From assembly GCA_013154135.1 (NCBI GenBank), contig JAADDB010000041.1, positions 1 through 20,218 of the forward strand: 20,218 nt of DNA, in the 5' to 3' direction. The stretch comes from Chloroflexota bacterium. Lineage in GTDB: Bacteria > Chloroflexota > Anaerolineae > JAADDB01. Below the pieces are notes generated by a model. The model had not been told where the DNA came from and ran no database searches. It was given only the letters and a program-made list of their open reading frames with translations. Made by a program: the position numbers and the translations under genes. Each line of letters starts with the position of its first letter. The first letter of the stretch is position 1. Of the stretch, positions 1 through 6,228 are shown in pieces.

Positions 1-374
1 ACAACAGTTCTCCCCGGGAAAGAAATCAACTAACTCCTATCTCAAAACGGCCCCTTCTCGTTGAATGACGTTCATCCCTCGGCCGCGAACGGGTCCGCAC
101 CTGGACAGGGCCCCGACGTTCTCGCCCCCACCAAAAACAGTTCGCCAGAAAAGGAATCGATGGACCCGCTGGACAGGAAACGCGCCTGCGGGGGACGGGC
201 GGACGTCCGGCCGACATATTCACGTCCCGAAGGGACGGCTCCTGTTCAGCCGGCGGATTTATCCAGCTGCTGTCGCCCTGCCGTTCGTGAATGCCGAGCG
301 GCGGATGGGTCCGGCCCCCGGCGGGATGCCGACGTTCGCGCTCCGCACACAACACGATTCTCTTCTGCGTGCCC
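1..374 (-). other. apparently non-coding transcribed region with nested inverted repeats
   Basis: No reading frame here looks like a protein: the open frames are rich in Arg, Pro and Ser and show no family motif. The region lies directly downstream of a strong minus-strand promoter (375-403). On the minus strand several segments can fold. One is an outer stem 254-250/212-208 (CCGGC with GCCGG) enclosing a hairpin at 237-223 (CGTCCC, loop TTC, GGGACG), with an 11-nt internal loop on each side. A second stem near 272-250 pairs CAGCTGG with CCGGCTG. A weak frame opens at a TTG (29-27) behind AGGAG and leaves the window, so this may be a long 5' leader. I matched it to no known riboswitch, SRP RNA, RNase P RNA or tmRNA by eye. 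Confidence 0.35.
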
Positions 375-403
375 AGTATACGCGGCCGGATGAGTTTTGT
401 CAA
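375..403 (-). promoter_or_regulatory. strong sigma-70-type promoter
   Basis: On the minus strand there is a perfect -35 hexamer TTGACA (403-398), a 17-nt spacer and a -10 hexamer TATACT (380-375). Transcription would start near 368 and run toward base 1. Just upstream, 404-432 is strongly A/T-rich in an otherwise GC-rich window, as expected for an UP element. Position 403-419 forms an imperfect-centre palindrome (ATTTTTCC-A-GGAAAAAT) that touches the -35 and could be an operator. It is the best promoter match in the window. Confidence 0.75.
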
Positions 404-546
404 TTTTTCCAGGAAAAATGGAAAAAATTCGAGGCACAAAGGGAATGGGGGAGATAAAGCGTGGATGATGGCCAACAGCCCATGTCGGCCAGGTGTATAA
501 ACAGGCGACCGGGCCCCCTCAACCGTTCATCCCTTACCCGGACTCC

Positions 547-1788
547 CTACCTGTGCAGGAACACTTCCACTTCGCTCCCCTCGGGCAGGCCGTTGCTGTC
601 CAGGGGAACCAGGAACATGCCGTCACTGCGGATAAGGGTGTAGATGAGGTTGGATTTGCCCAGAACCGGGACTGCCCACAGCTCTCCATCCCGCTCCTCC
701 AGGCGTACCTGAATCCAATCCTCGCGACCGGGGATGGAGGGGATGTTCCGGGCCAGACGGGCTTTGACCGTACACGGTCGCTCCTCGCGGGCGCCCAACC
801 AGAGCCGGATGGTGGGGATGGCGAAGTAGATGAAGTTGACCATCGCGCTGACCGGGTTGCCCGGCAGCCCGATAACAGGTGTCCCGTCGCAGACGGCCAG
901 GATGGTCGGTTTGCCGGGACGTTGGGAGATGCCGTGGACGAGCACACCCGGTCGGCCCAGTTTGTTGATCTCCTCCGCGCTCATGTCCCGCGCGCTCACA
1001 GAACTGCCCGCGGAGAGGACAATGATGTCGGCTTCGGCCTGGGCCTTTTTCAGCGCGGCCCGCAAGGCCTCGGGCTTATCCGGCACAATGCCCAACCGCC
1101 AGGGATGTCCCCCCGCGCGCAGGGTGAGGGCGCTCAGGGTGTAGGAGTTGATATCTCGCACCTGGCCCAGCGTGGGCGTCTGATCCGGCGGGATGACCTC
1201 ATCCCCGGTGCTGATGATAGCTACCCGCGGGGGGCGAGCCACCGGCACCTGGGTGATGCCCAAGGCCATCAGGCCGCCCAAATCCTGGGGACGAAGGCGA
1301 TGCCCACGGGGGAGAATGGGTTCCCCCGCGCGGATGTCCTCCCCCACCTGGATCACGTTCTCCCCCGGCGCGACGGGGTGAAAGACTTCTATGCTCTCCT
1401 CGTCCACCTGCTGGACGTTCTCCAACATGACCACCGCGTCCGCGCTTTCGGGGATCATGCCCCCCGTGTGGACCAGGACGGCCTCTCCCACGCCCACATC
1501 CACCTCCGGTGCGCGGCCCATGGGCACTTCCCCCACCACAGTGAGGAACGCGGGCAAGCCGGGGGACGCGCCGTACGTGTCCTGGGCTGCCACCGCGTAC
1601 CCGTCCACCGTACTCCGCCGGAACATGGGCAAATCGTGGGGAGCCAGAAGGTCATCGGCCAATACCCGGTCCAACGCGTCCTCCGTGGGAATCGTCTCCC
1701 GGCGCACGTGGGGATGCAGGTGGGAACGGAACACCTGCCAAGCGACCTCCGGCGCCAGTACCTGGAAGAGTTCCTTGCTCTCGCTCAC
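547..1788 (-). CDS. moeA: MoeA family molybdopterin molybdenumtransferase
   Basis: Cytoplasmic enzyme of molybdenum cofactor synthesis that inserts molybdate into adenylylated molybdopterin. At 413 residues it has the usual MoeA length with no fused C-terminal domain. Visible motifs: STVDGYAV (59-66), STGDEV (193-198), RDINSYTL (211-218), PGKPT (291-295) and LPGNPVSA (308-315). The segment that is normally GGVSVGD reads AGSSVSARD (260-268), a variant I associate with a common bacterial MoeA subfamily; the Asp is kept. Start is GTG at 1788 behind GGAGGTG (1800-1794). The GTG overlaps the TGA of pgl in a GTGA arrangement, so translation is probably coupled. It is the last gene of a pentose phosphate operon, an unexpected place for a Moco gene. 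No other Moco gene is visible. Confidence 0.92.
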   Translation of the reverse strand: MSESKELFQVLAPEVAWQVFRSHLHPHVRRETIPTEDALDRVLADDLLAPHDLPMFRRSTVDGYAVAAQDTYGASPGLPAFLTVVGEVPMGRAPEVDVGVGEAVLVHTGGMIPESADAVVMLENVQQVDEESIEVFHPVAPGENVIQVGEDIRAGEPILPRGHRLRPQDLGGLMALGITQVPVARPPRVAIISTGDEVIPPDQTPTLGQVRDINSYTLSALTLRAGGHPWRLGIVPDKPEALRAALKKAQAEADIIVLSAGSSVSARDMSAEEINKLGRPGVLVHGISQRPGKPTILAVCDGTPVIGLPGNPVSAMVNFIYFAIPTIRLWLGAREERPCTVKARLARNIPSIPGREDWIQVRLEERDGELWAVPVLGKSNLIYTLIRSDGMFLVPLDSNGLPEGSEVEVFLHR

Positions 1789-2522
1789 GCGTTCACCTCC
1801 TTGCCGAACTCCAGGGTGAGCTCACGGGCTGCGGCCTCGTCCAACCACCAATGAACGTGTCCCCGACGGGGTCGGATGCCCCGAGCCGGGCATGTGTGCA
1901 CATCCTCCTCACCGTGGAACACCCGGTAGACCACGGGGGCCTTTCCCTCCCCGGTCACCAGGAAGAAGACGAGTCGGGCCTGGTTGAGGATGGGATAGGT
2001 CAAAGTCAGCCGGAGCACATCCGGCCCTGGGTTGGGCACGACCCACCGCTCGGTCTCCTCCAGCGCGGGCGTGTGGGGGAAGAGGGATGCGGTGTGACAA
2101 TCCCCTCCCAGGCCCAACAGCACCAAGTCAAAGGGGGAGGATTCGGACAGGTGGGCTCGCAACGTGGCCTCGTACTCCCGGGCCGCGACGTCCGGGTCCG
2201 GATGATGGGTCGGCATGGGGTGCACGTGATCCGGCGGGATGGGGATGTGTTGGATGAGGACCTCCCGGGCCATTCGGTAATTGCTCCGGGGATCGTGGTG
2301 GGGCACGTAACGCTCGTCCCCCCAGAAGAGGTGGACGCGATCCCAGGGGACGGGCGCGTGAGCAAGGCGTTCGTAGACGGGACGGGGGGTATGGCCCCCG
2401 GAAAGGGCCACAGTGGCCCGGCCCCGCTCCTCCACAGCCCCGACGATCACGCGGGCTATCGCGTCGCTCACATCCTGGCTCCACCGGTCGGCCGGGGAGA
2501 TGTGCACATGTGGCCGGTTCAC
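1785..2522 (-). CDS. pgl: 6-phosphogluconolactonase
   Basis: Hydrolyses 6-phosphogluconolactone to 6-phosphogluconate, the second step of the oxidative pentose phosphate pathway; cytoplasmic. The 245-residue length is typical of the Pgl/DevB family. Motifs: LSGGHTP (40-46, usually LSGGSTP), WGDERYVP (67-74) with the following DPRSNYRMA, and GLGGDCHTASLFP (137-149). The last is normally G-DGHTASLFP, so a Gly is replaced by Cys beside the catalytic His. Start GTG at 2522 is supported by GGAGGTGA (2533-2526). It lies 15 nt downstream of opcA and overlaps moeA by 4 nt. Its place after zwf and opcA makes the assignment firm. Confidence 0.93.
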   Translation of the reverse strand: MNRPHVHISPADRWSQDVSDAIARVIVGAVEERGRATVALSGGHTPRPVYERLAHAPVPWDRVHLFWGDERYVPHHDPRSNYRMAREVLIQHIPIPPDHVHPMPTHHPDPDVAAREYEATLRAHLSESSPFDLVLLGLGGDCHTASLFPHTPALEETERWVVPNPGPDVLRLTLTYPILNQARLVFFLVTGEGKAPVVYRVFHGEEDVHTCPARGIRPRRGHVHWWLDEAAARELTLEFGKEVNA

Positions 2523-2537
2523 GGGTCACCTCCGTTC

Positions 2538-3620
2538 TCAGGAATTGGATGAGGGAAGCAGGGAGAGGACGATGTCCAGCGCCTCCCGGAAAATGCGGTC
2601 CTGGCCGTTGATGCGGAGGGCTTCGCCCAGTGCGTGGGCCTGTTCGGGCCAGCGGGTGCGCACGGTTTGACGCACGTGTACGCTGCCCACATCCGTGGTG
2701 ATGTGGACCAGGTCGGGCTCTTCGCCCACTTCGATGGTGAAACGCGCGGTCGTGGTGCTCCTCGCGGCCAGGCGCACCCGGACCAGAGGAGTGGGGTAGT
2801 CGTGGCGGCTGCGGGTCACGGTGACGAGGATAGGGGTCTCACCGCGGGTGAAGTGGAGTTCCCGGGTGCGGCCGCGGGTTCGCCACGTGCTTTGGGGCGT
2901 CCACCCCAAGCGTCCGGCCAGCCAGCCCACCAGGTAGAGCGCGGCCGCGGTTCCCGCGGGCGTGGGGGTTGCGCTCACGGTGACGTGTTCAATGCCCCAC
3001 AGGTAAGGCCGGCGTTCCATGGGGTCGAAAGCCTGGGCGATGAGTTCACGCCAGGGCGTCAACCGGGCCCAACTCAAGTCCATCGCGCCCCAGAGGAAGC
3101 GATCGTACACCTGGCCCAGGGCTCGGATGGTGGAGACGGGGTCTTCCTGGGCCGCGGCATCCACCAACAGCCCATCCGCCAGGGTCTGCAAGCGCTCGAA
3201 CAGGGGGTCTTCCAAATCCAGCGCGCGGTGCCACCAGATGTTGACGGGGAGTTCGGGGAGGAGCAAGGGCAGAACCGCGCTGTGGGCGTGGCGCCACACA
3301 TCTTCCCGCACGTGGATGGTGATCTGCTCACAGCAGTAGAGGTGGGCCGCGGCGCCCGGGCAGGAGACGCGCACGGACGCGGCCATGCCCGGCTCTGGGG
3401 TATCGTTGTCGGGCACGATGATGAGGGCTCGATTGGGGTAACGCTGGATGGTTTGGGCCAGGAGGTCCTGGACCGCGGGCCGCTCATCCACGTGCGCAAG
3501 GACGACGACCAGGTTGAGGGTGCACGCGCGGGCCGCGCCGGGCACTCCGGTGACCAGCCACTTCTCCCGCAGGAGTTTTTCCACTTGGGCCAAAGGGATG
3601 AGGGTGTTCTCTTGGGTCAT
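2538..3620 (-). CDS. opcA: OpcA, glucose-6-phosphate dehydrogenase assembly/effector protein
   Basis: OpcA is needed for full activity and oligomerisation of G6PDH in cyanobacteria and is conserved next to zwf in actinobacteria and some Chloroflexota. The 360-residue protein has no enzyme motif but shows family signatures: an N-terminal Rossmann-like segment (about 30-75), LPELPVNIWW (121-130) and LSWARLTPWREL (182-193). ATG at 3620 lies 3 nt after the zwf stop codon, so the two are probably translated together. No membrane segment or signal peptide is evident. The zwf-opcA-pgl order is itself strong evidence. Confidence 0.92.
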   Translation of the reverse strand: MTQENTLIPLAQVEKLLREKWLVTGVPGAARACTLNLVVVLAHVDERPAVQDLLAQTIQRYPNRALIIVPDNDTPEPGMAASVRVSCPGAAAHLYCCEQITIHVREDVWRHAHSAVLPLLLPELPVNIWWHRALDLEDPLFERLQTLADGLLVDAAAQEDPVSTIRALGQVYDRFLWGAMDLSWARLTPWRELIAQAFDPMERRPYLWGIEHVTVSATPTPAGTAAALYLVGWLAGRLGWTPQSTWRTRGRTRELHFTRGETPILVTVTRSRHDYPTPLVRVRLAARSTTTARFTIEVGEEPDLVHITTDVGSVHVRQTVRTRWPEQAHALGEALRINGQDRIFREALDIVLSLLPSSNS

Positions 3621-3623
3621 GGT

Positions 3624-5159
3624 TCACAACCTCCGCCAGCGGCGTCCTTCCGCGGCCAGAAGCATGTGGGCCTCTCTGGGCCCCCAGGTGCCTGCTTCGT
3701 AGTTCGGGAAGTCCGGTGCAGGGTCCCGTTGCCAGGCTTGCAGGATGGGGTCGATGACTTCCCAGGCCTGCTCCACTTCGTCGGCCCGGGTGAAGAGGGT
3801 TTGATCGCCCAGCATCGCGTCCAACAGGAGTCTTTCGTACGCGTCCGGTGTGCGCACACCAAAGGCCCGGCCGTACTGGAAGTCCATGTTCACGGACCGA
3901 ACGACCATGGCCGGTCCGGGCTGTTTGACTTCAAAACGCAGGCTGATGCCCTCATCGGGTTGGATGCGCAAGGCCAACACGTTGGGGTTGATGAGGATGT
4001 CCGAGTCCGGGAAGAGGAGGTGGGGGACTTCCCGGAACTGGACTGCGATTTCCGTCACCCGTTTGGGCAGGCGCTTGCCCGTGCGCAGGTAGAAGGGCAC
4101 TCCCTGCCAACGCCAGTTGTTCACCTGCAGGCGCAACGCGACAAAGGTTTCGGTGGTGGATTGGGGATTGACCCCGGGCTCTTCCCTGTATCCGGGCACC
4201 GGCTGGCCCAAGATCCACCCGGGCCCGTACTGTCCCCGGACCACGTAGCGGGCCACTTCGTCCACGGCATAGCGGGGGATGGCCCGGAGCACGTCGACTT
4301 TTTTGTTGCGCACGTCGTCCGCTTCGAACGCGACCGGCGGCTCCATCGCGGTGAGGGTGAGGAGTTGGAGCAGGTGGTTCTGGACCATGTCCCGCAGCGC
4401 GCCGGCTTGTTCGTAGTATCCGGCCCGGTGTTCGATGCCCACTTGTTCGGCCACGGTGATCTGCACGTGGTCCACGTACCGTCGGTTCCAAATGGGTTCG
4501 AAAATCGCGTTGGCAAAGCGGAAGACCAGGATGTTCTGGACGGTTTCCTTGCCCAGGTAGTGGTCAATTCGGTAGATTTGCTCTTCCTGGAAGTAGCGAC
4601 GGACCAGCGCGTTCAGTTCCCGTGCGCTGAGAAGGTCGTGGCCGAAGGGTTTTTCAATGACCAGGCGGACCCAGCCCGGGCTTTGGGCCAGACCATCCCG
4701 GCCCAGGCGTTGGATGATGGTGGGGAAGACGCTGGGAGGCGTGGCCAGGTAGAAGAGTCGGTTTCCCCCTGTACCCCGTTCCGCGTCGATACGCCGGAGG
4801 TAATTCTGCAAACGCCGGTAGGCTTCTGGGTCATCGTACTGCGCGGACATGTAGTGCAGGCCCTGGACAAAGGTCTCCCACACGGCCAAGTCCACGGAGC
4901 CCACGTGGGTTTGCACGGCCTCCTTCATGCGCTGGCGGAACTCCTCCGTGTTCCAAGGCCGGCGGGAAAACCCCACAACGGTGAAGCCTGTGGGTAACCA
5001 TCCTTGCGTGGCCAGACGGTAAAGGGCCGGCACGATCTTCCGGTGGGTCAAATCCCCGGACGCGCCGAAGATGACCAGCACATGAGGTTCGGGCGTTCGC
5101 TCCAGGCGTAACCCTGCCTCCAACGGATTTTCCGTGAACAACTCGATGGTCTCATTCAT
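3624..5159 (-). CDS. zwf: glucose-6-phosphate 1-dehydrogenase
   Basis: Oxidises glucose-6-phosphate to 6-phosphogluconolactone with reduction of NADP(+), the entry step of the oxidative pentose phosphate pathway. The 511 residues match the family. Motifs: the dinucleotide-binding GASGDL (32-37), EKPFGHD (169-175) and the substrate-binding/catalytic RIDHYLGKE (197-205). I chose ATG 5159 because GAGG within AAAGAGGT lies just upstream. The frame is open for 15 more codons to an ATG at 5204, but that extension resembles nothing in the family and has no better ribosome site. First gene of the zwf-opcA-pgl-moeA operon. Its leader contains a 12-unit heptamer array. Confidence 0.96.
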   Translation of the reverse strand: MNETIELFTENPLEAGLRLERTPEPHVLVIFGASGDLTHRKIVPALYRLATQGWLPTGFTVVGFSRRPWNTEEFRQRMKEAVQTHVGSVDLAVWETFVQGLHYMSAQYDDPEAYRRLQNYLRRIDAERGTGGNRLFYLATPPSVFPTIIQRLGRDGLAQSPGWVRLVIEKPFGHDLLSARELNALVRRYFQEEQIYRIDHYLGKETVQNILVFRFANAIFEPIWNRRYVDHVQITVAEQVGIEHRAGYYEQAGALRDMVQNHLLQLLTLTAMEPPVAFEADDVRNKKVDVLRAIPRYAVDEVARYVVRGQYGPGWILGQPVPGYREEPGVNPQSTTETFVALRLQVNNWRWQGVPFYLRTGKRLPKRVTEIAVQFREVPHLLFPDSDILINPNVLALRIQPDEGISLRFEVKQPGPAMVVRSVNMDFQYGRAFGVRTPDAYERLLLDAMLGDQTLFTRADEVEQAWEVIDPILQAWQRDPAPDFPNYEAGTWGPREAHMLLAAEGRRWRRL

Positions 5160-5240
5160 CGTGGACCTCTTTCCCAGACATCCGCCACTGATTGTCCGAC
5201 ACATCCGGATGCTGCCACACCCGGTACTACCTCAACCCTT

Positions 5241-5324
5241 CGTCGTTCGTCGGTGGTCGCTCGTCGGTCGTCGGTCGTCGGTCGTCGTTGGTCGCTCGTC
5301 GCTCGTCGTTGGTCATTCATCATC
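5241..5324 (-). repeat. 12-unit heptamer array in the zwf leader
   Basis: Twelve consecutive 7-nt units with no breaks, on the plus strand CGTCGTT, CGTCGGT, GGTCGCT, CGTCGGT three times, CGTCGTT, GGTCGCT, CGTCGCT, CGTCGTT, GGTCATT and CATCATC. Eleven units keep GTC at positions 2-4. The array lies between the zwf start codon and a likely zwf -10 element, so it would be transcribed as a roughly 85-nt stretch of AACGAC-like units on the zwf mRNA. The TCGTT core is the complement of the AACGA core of the repeats farther right. Confidence 0.85.
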
Positions 5325-5335
5325 CACGGCCCTCT

Positions 5336-5341
5336 AGTATA
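5336..5341 (-). promoter_or_regulatory. candidate extended -10 element for the zwf operon
   Basis: Minus strand reads TGTTATACT: a TATACT hexamer (5341-5336) preceded by TGn, an extended -10. I see no good -35 hexamer at 16-18 nt. Transcription from about 5329 would give a leader near 170 nt that contains the heptamer array. Confidence 0.45.
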
Positions 5342-5457
5342 ACATCCCCCGCGGGAAATAGGGTAACAAGGGGCAAAAGGAAGATGGGGGGCTACGTGAG
5401 GTGTAATTCCAAGTTAGACATTTTGGCGAGGCGCGTGATAGACTAGGGGGAGGGAGT

Positions 5458-5630
5458 GAGTAACGATTAACGATTGACGATTAATGAGTAAGGGGTTGGG
5501 TGAAGGGCGAGGTCGGCTGGGAGGGGCGAAGAGTCTAACGCATAACGAGTAACGAGTAAGAGGGTGGGAAACCATTATAGGTCGTGTGTGGCGATGCTCG
5601 GCCCATCCAGAGCCCCCGGAGGGGGCTTTT
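5458..5630 (+). repeat. composite heptamer repeat, copy 1
   Basis: First heptamer array at 5461-5492 (TAACGAT, TAACGAT, TGACGAT, TAATGAG, TAAG), then a 43-nt G-rich spacer, then a second array at 5536-5560 (TAACGCA, TAACGAG, TAACGAG, TAAG). It continues through a less conserved tail to a GC hairpin (5611-5627, AGCCCCC-GGA-GGGGGCT) followed by TTT. It is tandem with copy 2, 172 nt downstream. No coding capacity: the arrays put stop codons in several frames. Confidence 0.85.
5611..5630 (+). terminator. terminator-like hairpin inside repeat copy 1
   Basis: A perfect 7-bp stem AGCCCCC/GGGGGCT with a 3-nt loop, followed by a short T run, looks like a weak intrinsic terminator on the plus strand. 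No plus-strand gene precedes it in this divergent spacer. The same stem recurs at 5794-5810 without the T run, so it is more probably a structural part of the repeat than a dedicated terminator. Confidence 0.35.
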
Positions 5631-5632
5631 CA

Positions 5633-5813
5633 AAACGATTAACGATTAAAGAGTAACGATTAAGGGGTTGGCTGAGGGGTGAGATCGGCCGGGAGGGGCG
5701 AAGAGTCTAACGCATAACGAGTAACGAGTAAGAGGGGCGGAAAACCATCATGGCCGGGTATGACGATGCTCGGCCGGTCATGGGCCCGGCCAGAGCCCCC
5801 GGAGGGGGCTTCC
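5633..5813 (+). repeat. composite heptamer repeat, copy 2
   Basis: Same architecture as copy 1: first array 5633-5664 (AAACGAT, TAACGAT, TAAAGAG, TAACGAT, TAAG), 43-nt G-rich spacer, second array 5708-5732 (TAACGCA, TAACGAG, TAACGAG, TAAG), a tail ending GATGCTCGGCCGGTCATG, and the hairpin 5794-5810. The second array is identical to that of copy 1. The spacer carries point changes, so this is an older duplication or an independent insertion. Confidence 0.85.
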
Positions 5814-5822
5814 CCAAATTTA

Positions 5823-5844
5823 GCCCGGGGGTTTAGCCCCGGGC
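5823..5844. repeat. GC palindrome GCCCGGGG/CCCCGGGC
   Basis: An 8-bp perfect stem with a 6-nt loop (5823-5830 and 5837-5844). A related sequence, GGGGTTCAGCCCCGGGCG, lies at 5974-5991. Both resemble extragenic palindromes that are dispersed in many GC-rich genomes. No gene overlaps them. Confidence 0.55.
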
Positions 5845-5924
5845 GGGCGTCGGGATAGAAATACGTCGGCTGCTTAGGCCCTCACCCCCTCGGTCGTTGG
5901 CGGGTAAAGGGTGCTACCGCAAGG

Positions 5925-5952
5925 CCCCCTCTCCCAACATTGGGAGAGGGGG
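5925..5952. repeat. long extragenic palindrome CCCCCTCTCCCAA/TTGGGAGAGGGGG
   Basis: A 13-bp perfect inverted repeat with only two central bases, preceded at 5879-5889 by CCCTCACCCCC. The combination resembles REP-like palindromes common in Chloroflexota and other GC-rich bacteria. It would form a very stable hairpin in RNA or a cruciform in DNA. It lies in the repeat-filled zwf/thrC spacer, with no gene on either strand. Confidence 0.6.
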
Positions 5953-6116
5953 AGAGAGAGAAGACTTGACATGGGGTTCAGCCCCGGGCGAGCGGGCATG
6001 ACCACACATAACCGTTCATGAACGGCAGGGCCCACGGTCGTGCGCCCCGGAGGGTTCCCCCGTGGGGACTTTTTCCGGCCAGCCTGGTATCGAAGAGCCT
6101 GCCCGGCATTCCCCCC

Positions 6117-6180
6117 CTTAATCGTTAATCGTCAATCGTTACTCATTACGTCTCGGCCCCGTCCGCCGCCGAGACGCTGC
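6117..6180 (-). repeat. inverted heptamer array plus conserved repeat right end
   Basis: Plus-strand units CTTA, ATCGTTA, ATCGTCA, ATCGTTA and CTCATTA (6117-6148) are the reverse complement of the TAACGAT arrays. They are followed by CCCCGTCCGCCGCC (6157-6170) and GAGACGCTGC. The same order, inverted array then this C-rich block, occurs at 14337-14400, so it marks one end of the element. Here an 8-bp stem GTCTCGGC/GCCGAGAC (6150-6157 and 6168-6175) surrounds the C-rich block; the other copy lacks that stem. Confidence 0.75.
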
Positions 6181-6228
6181 TAAACCTTGTTTTCCGGCCG
6201 CAAAATCCACACTGTTGAGGAAACCGCC

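Noticed and set aside
26..475. A 149-codon minus-strand open frame across the left end.
   Set aside because: It reads straight through the strong promoter and non-coding tract; Arg/Pro-rich with no ribosome site or motif.
493..1854. A 453-codon plus-strand open frame opposite moeA.
   Set aside because: It is antisense to a recognisable MoeA and rich in His, Gln, Arg and Asp without any motif; a composition artefact.
2634..4997. A 787-codon open frame on the plus strand opposite pgl/opcA/zwf.
   Set aside because: It lies antisense to opcA and zwf, which have clear motifs; the predicted product is Gly/His/Asp-rich low-complexity sequence with no family, as expected opposite GC-rich genes.
5241..5324. 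A CRISPR array or CRISPR-like repeat.
   Set aside because: Units are 7 nt with no spacers, and no cas gene is nearby.
5966..5971. TTGACA as the -35 of a thrC promoter.
   Set aside because: At 17 nt downstream lies CGAGCG, with no -10 at 16-18 nt, and it is 260 nt from thrC inside palindromic repeats.
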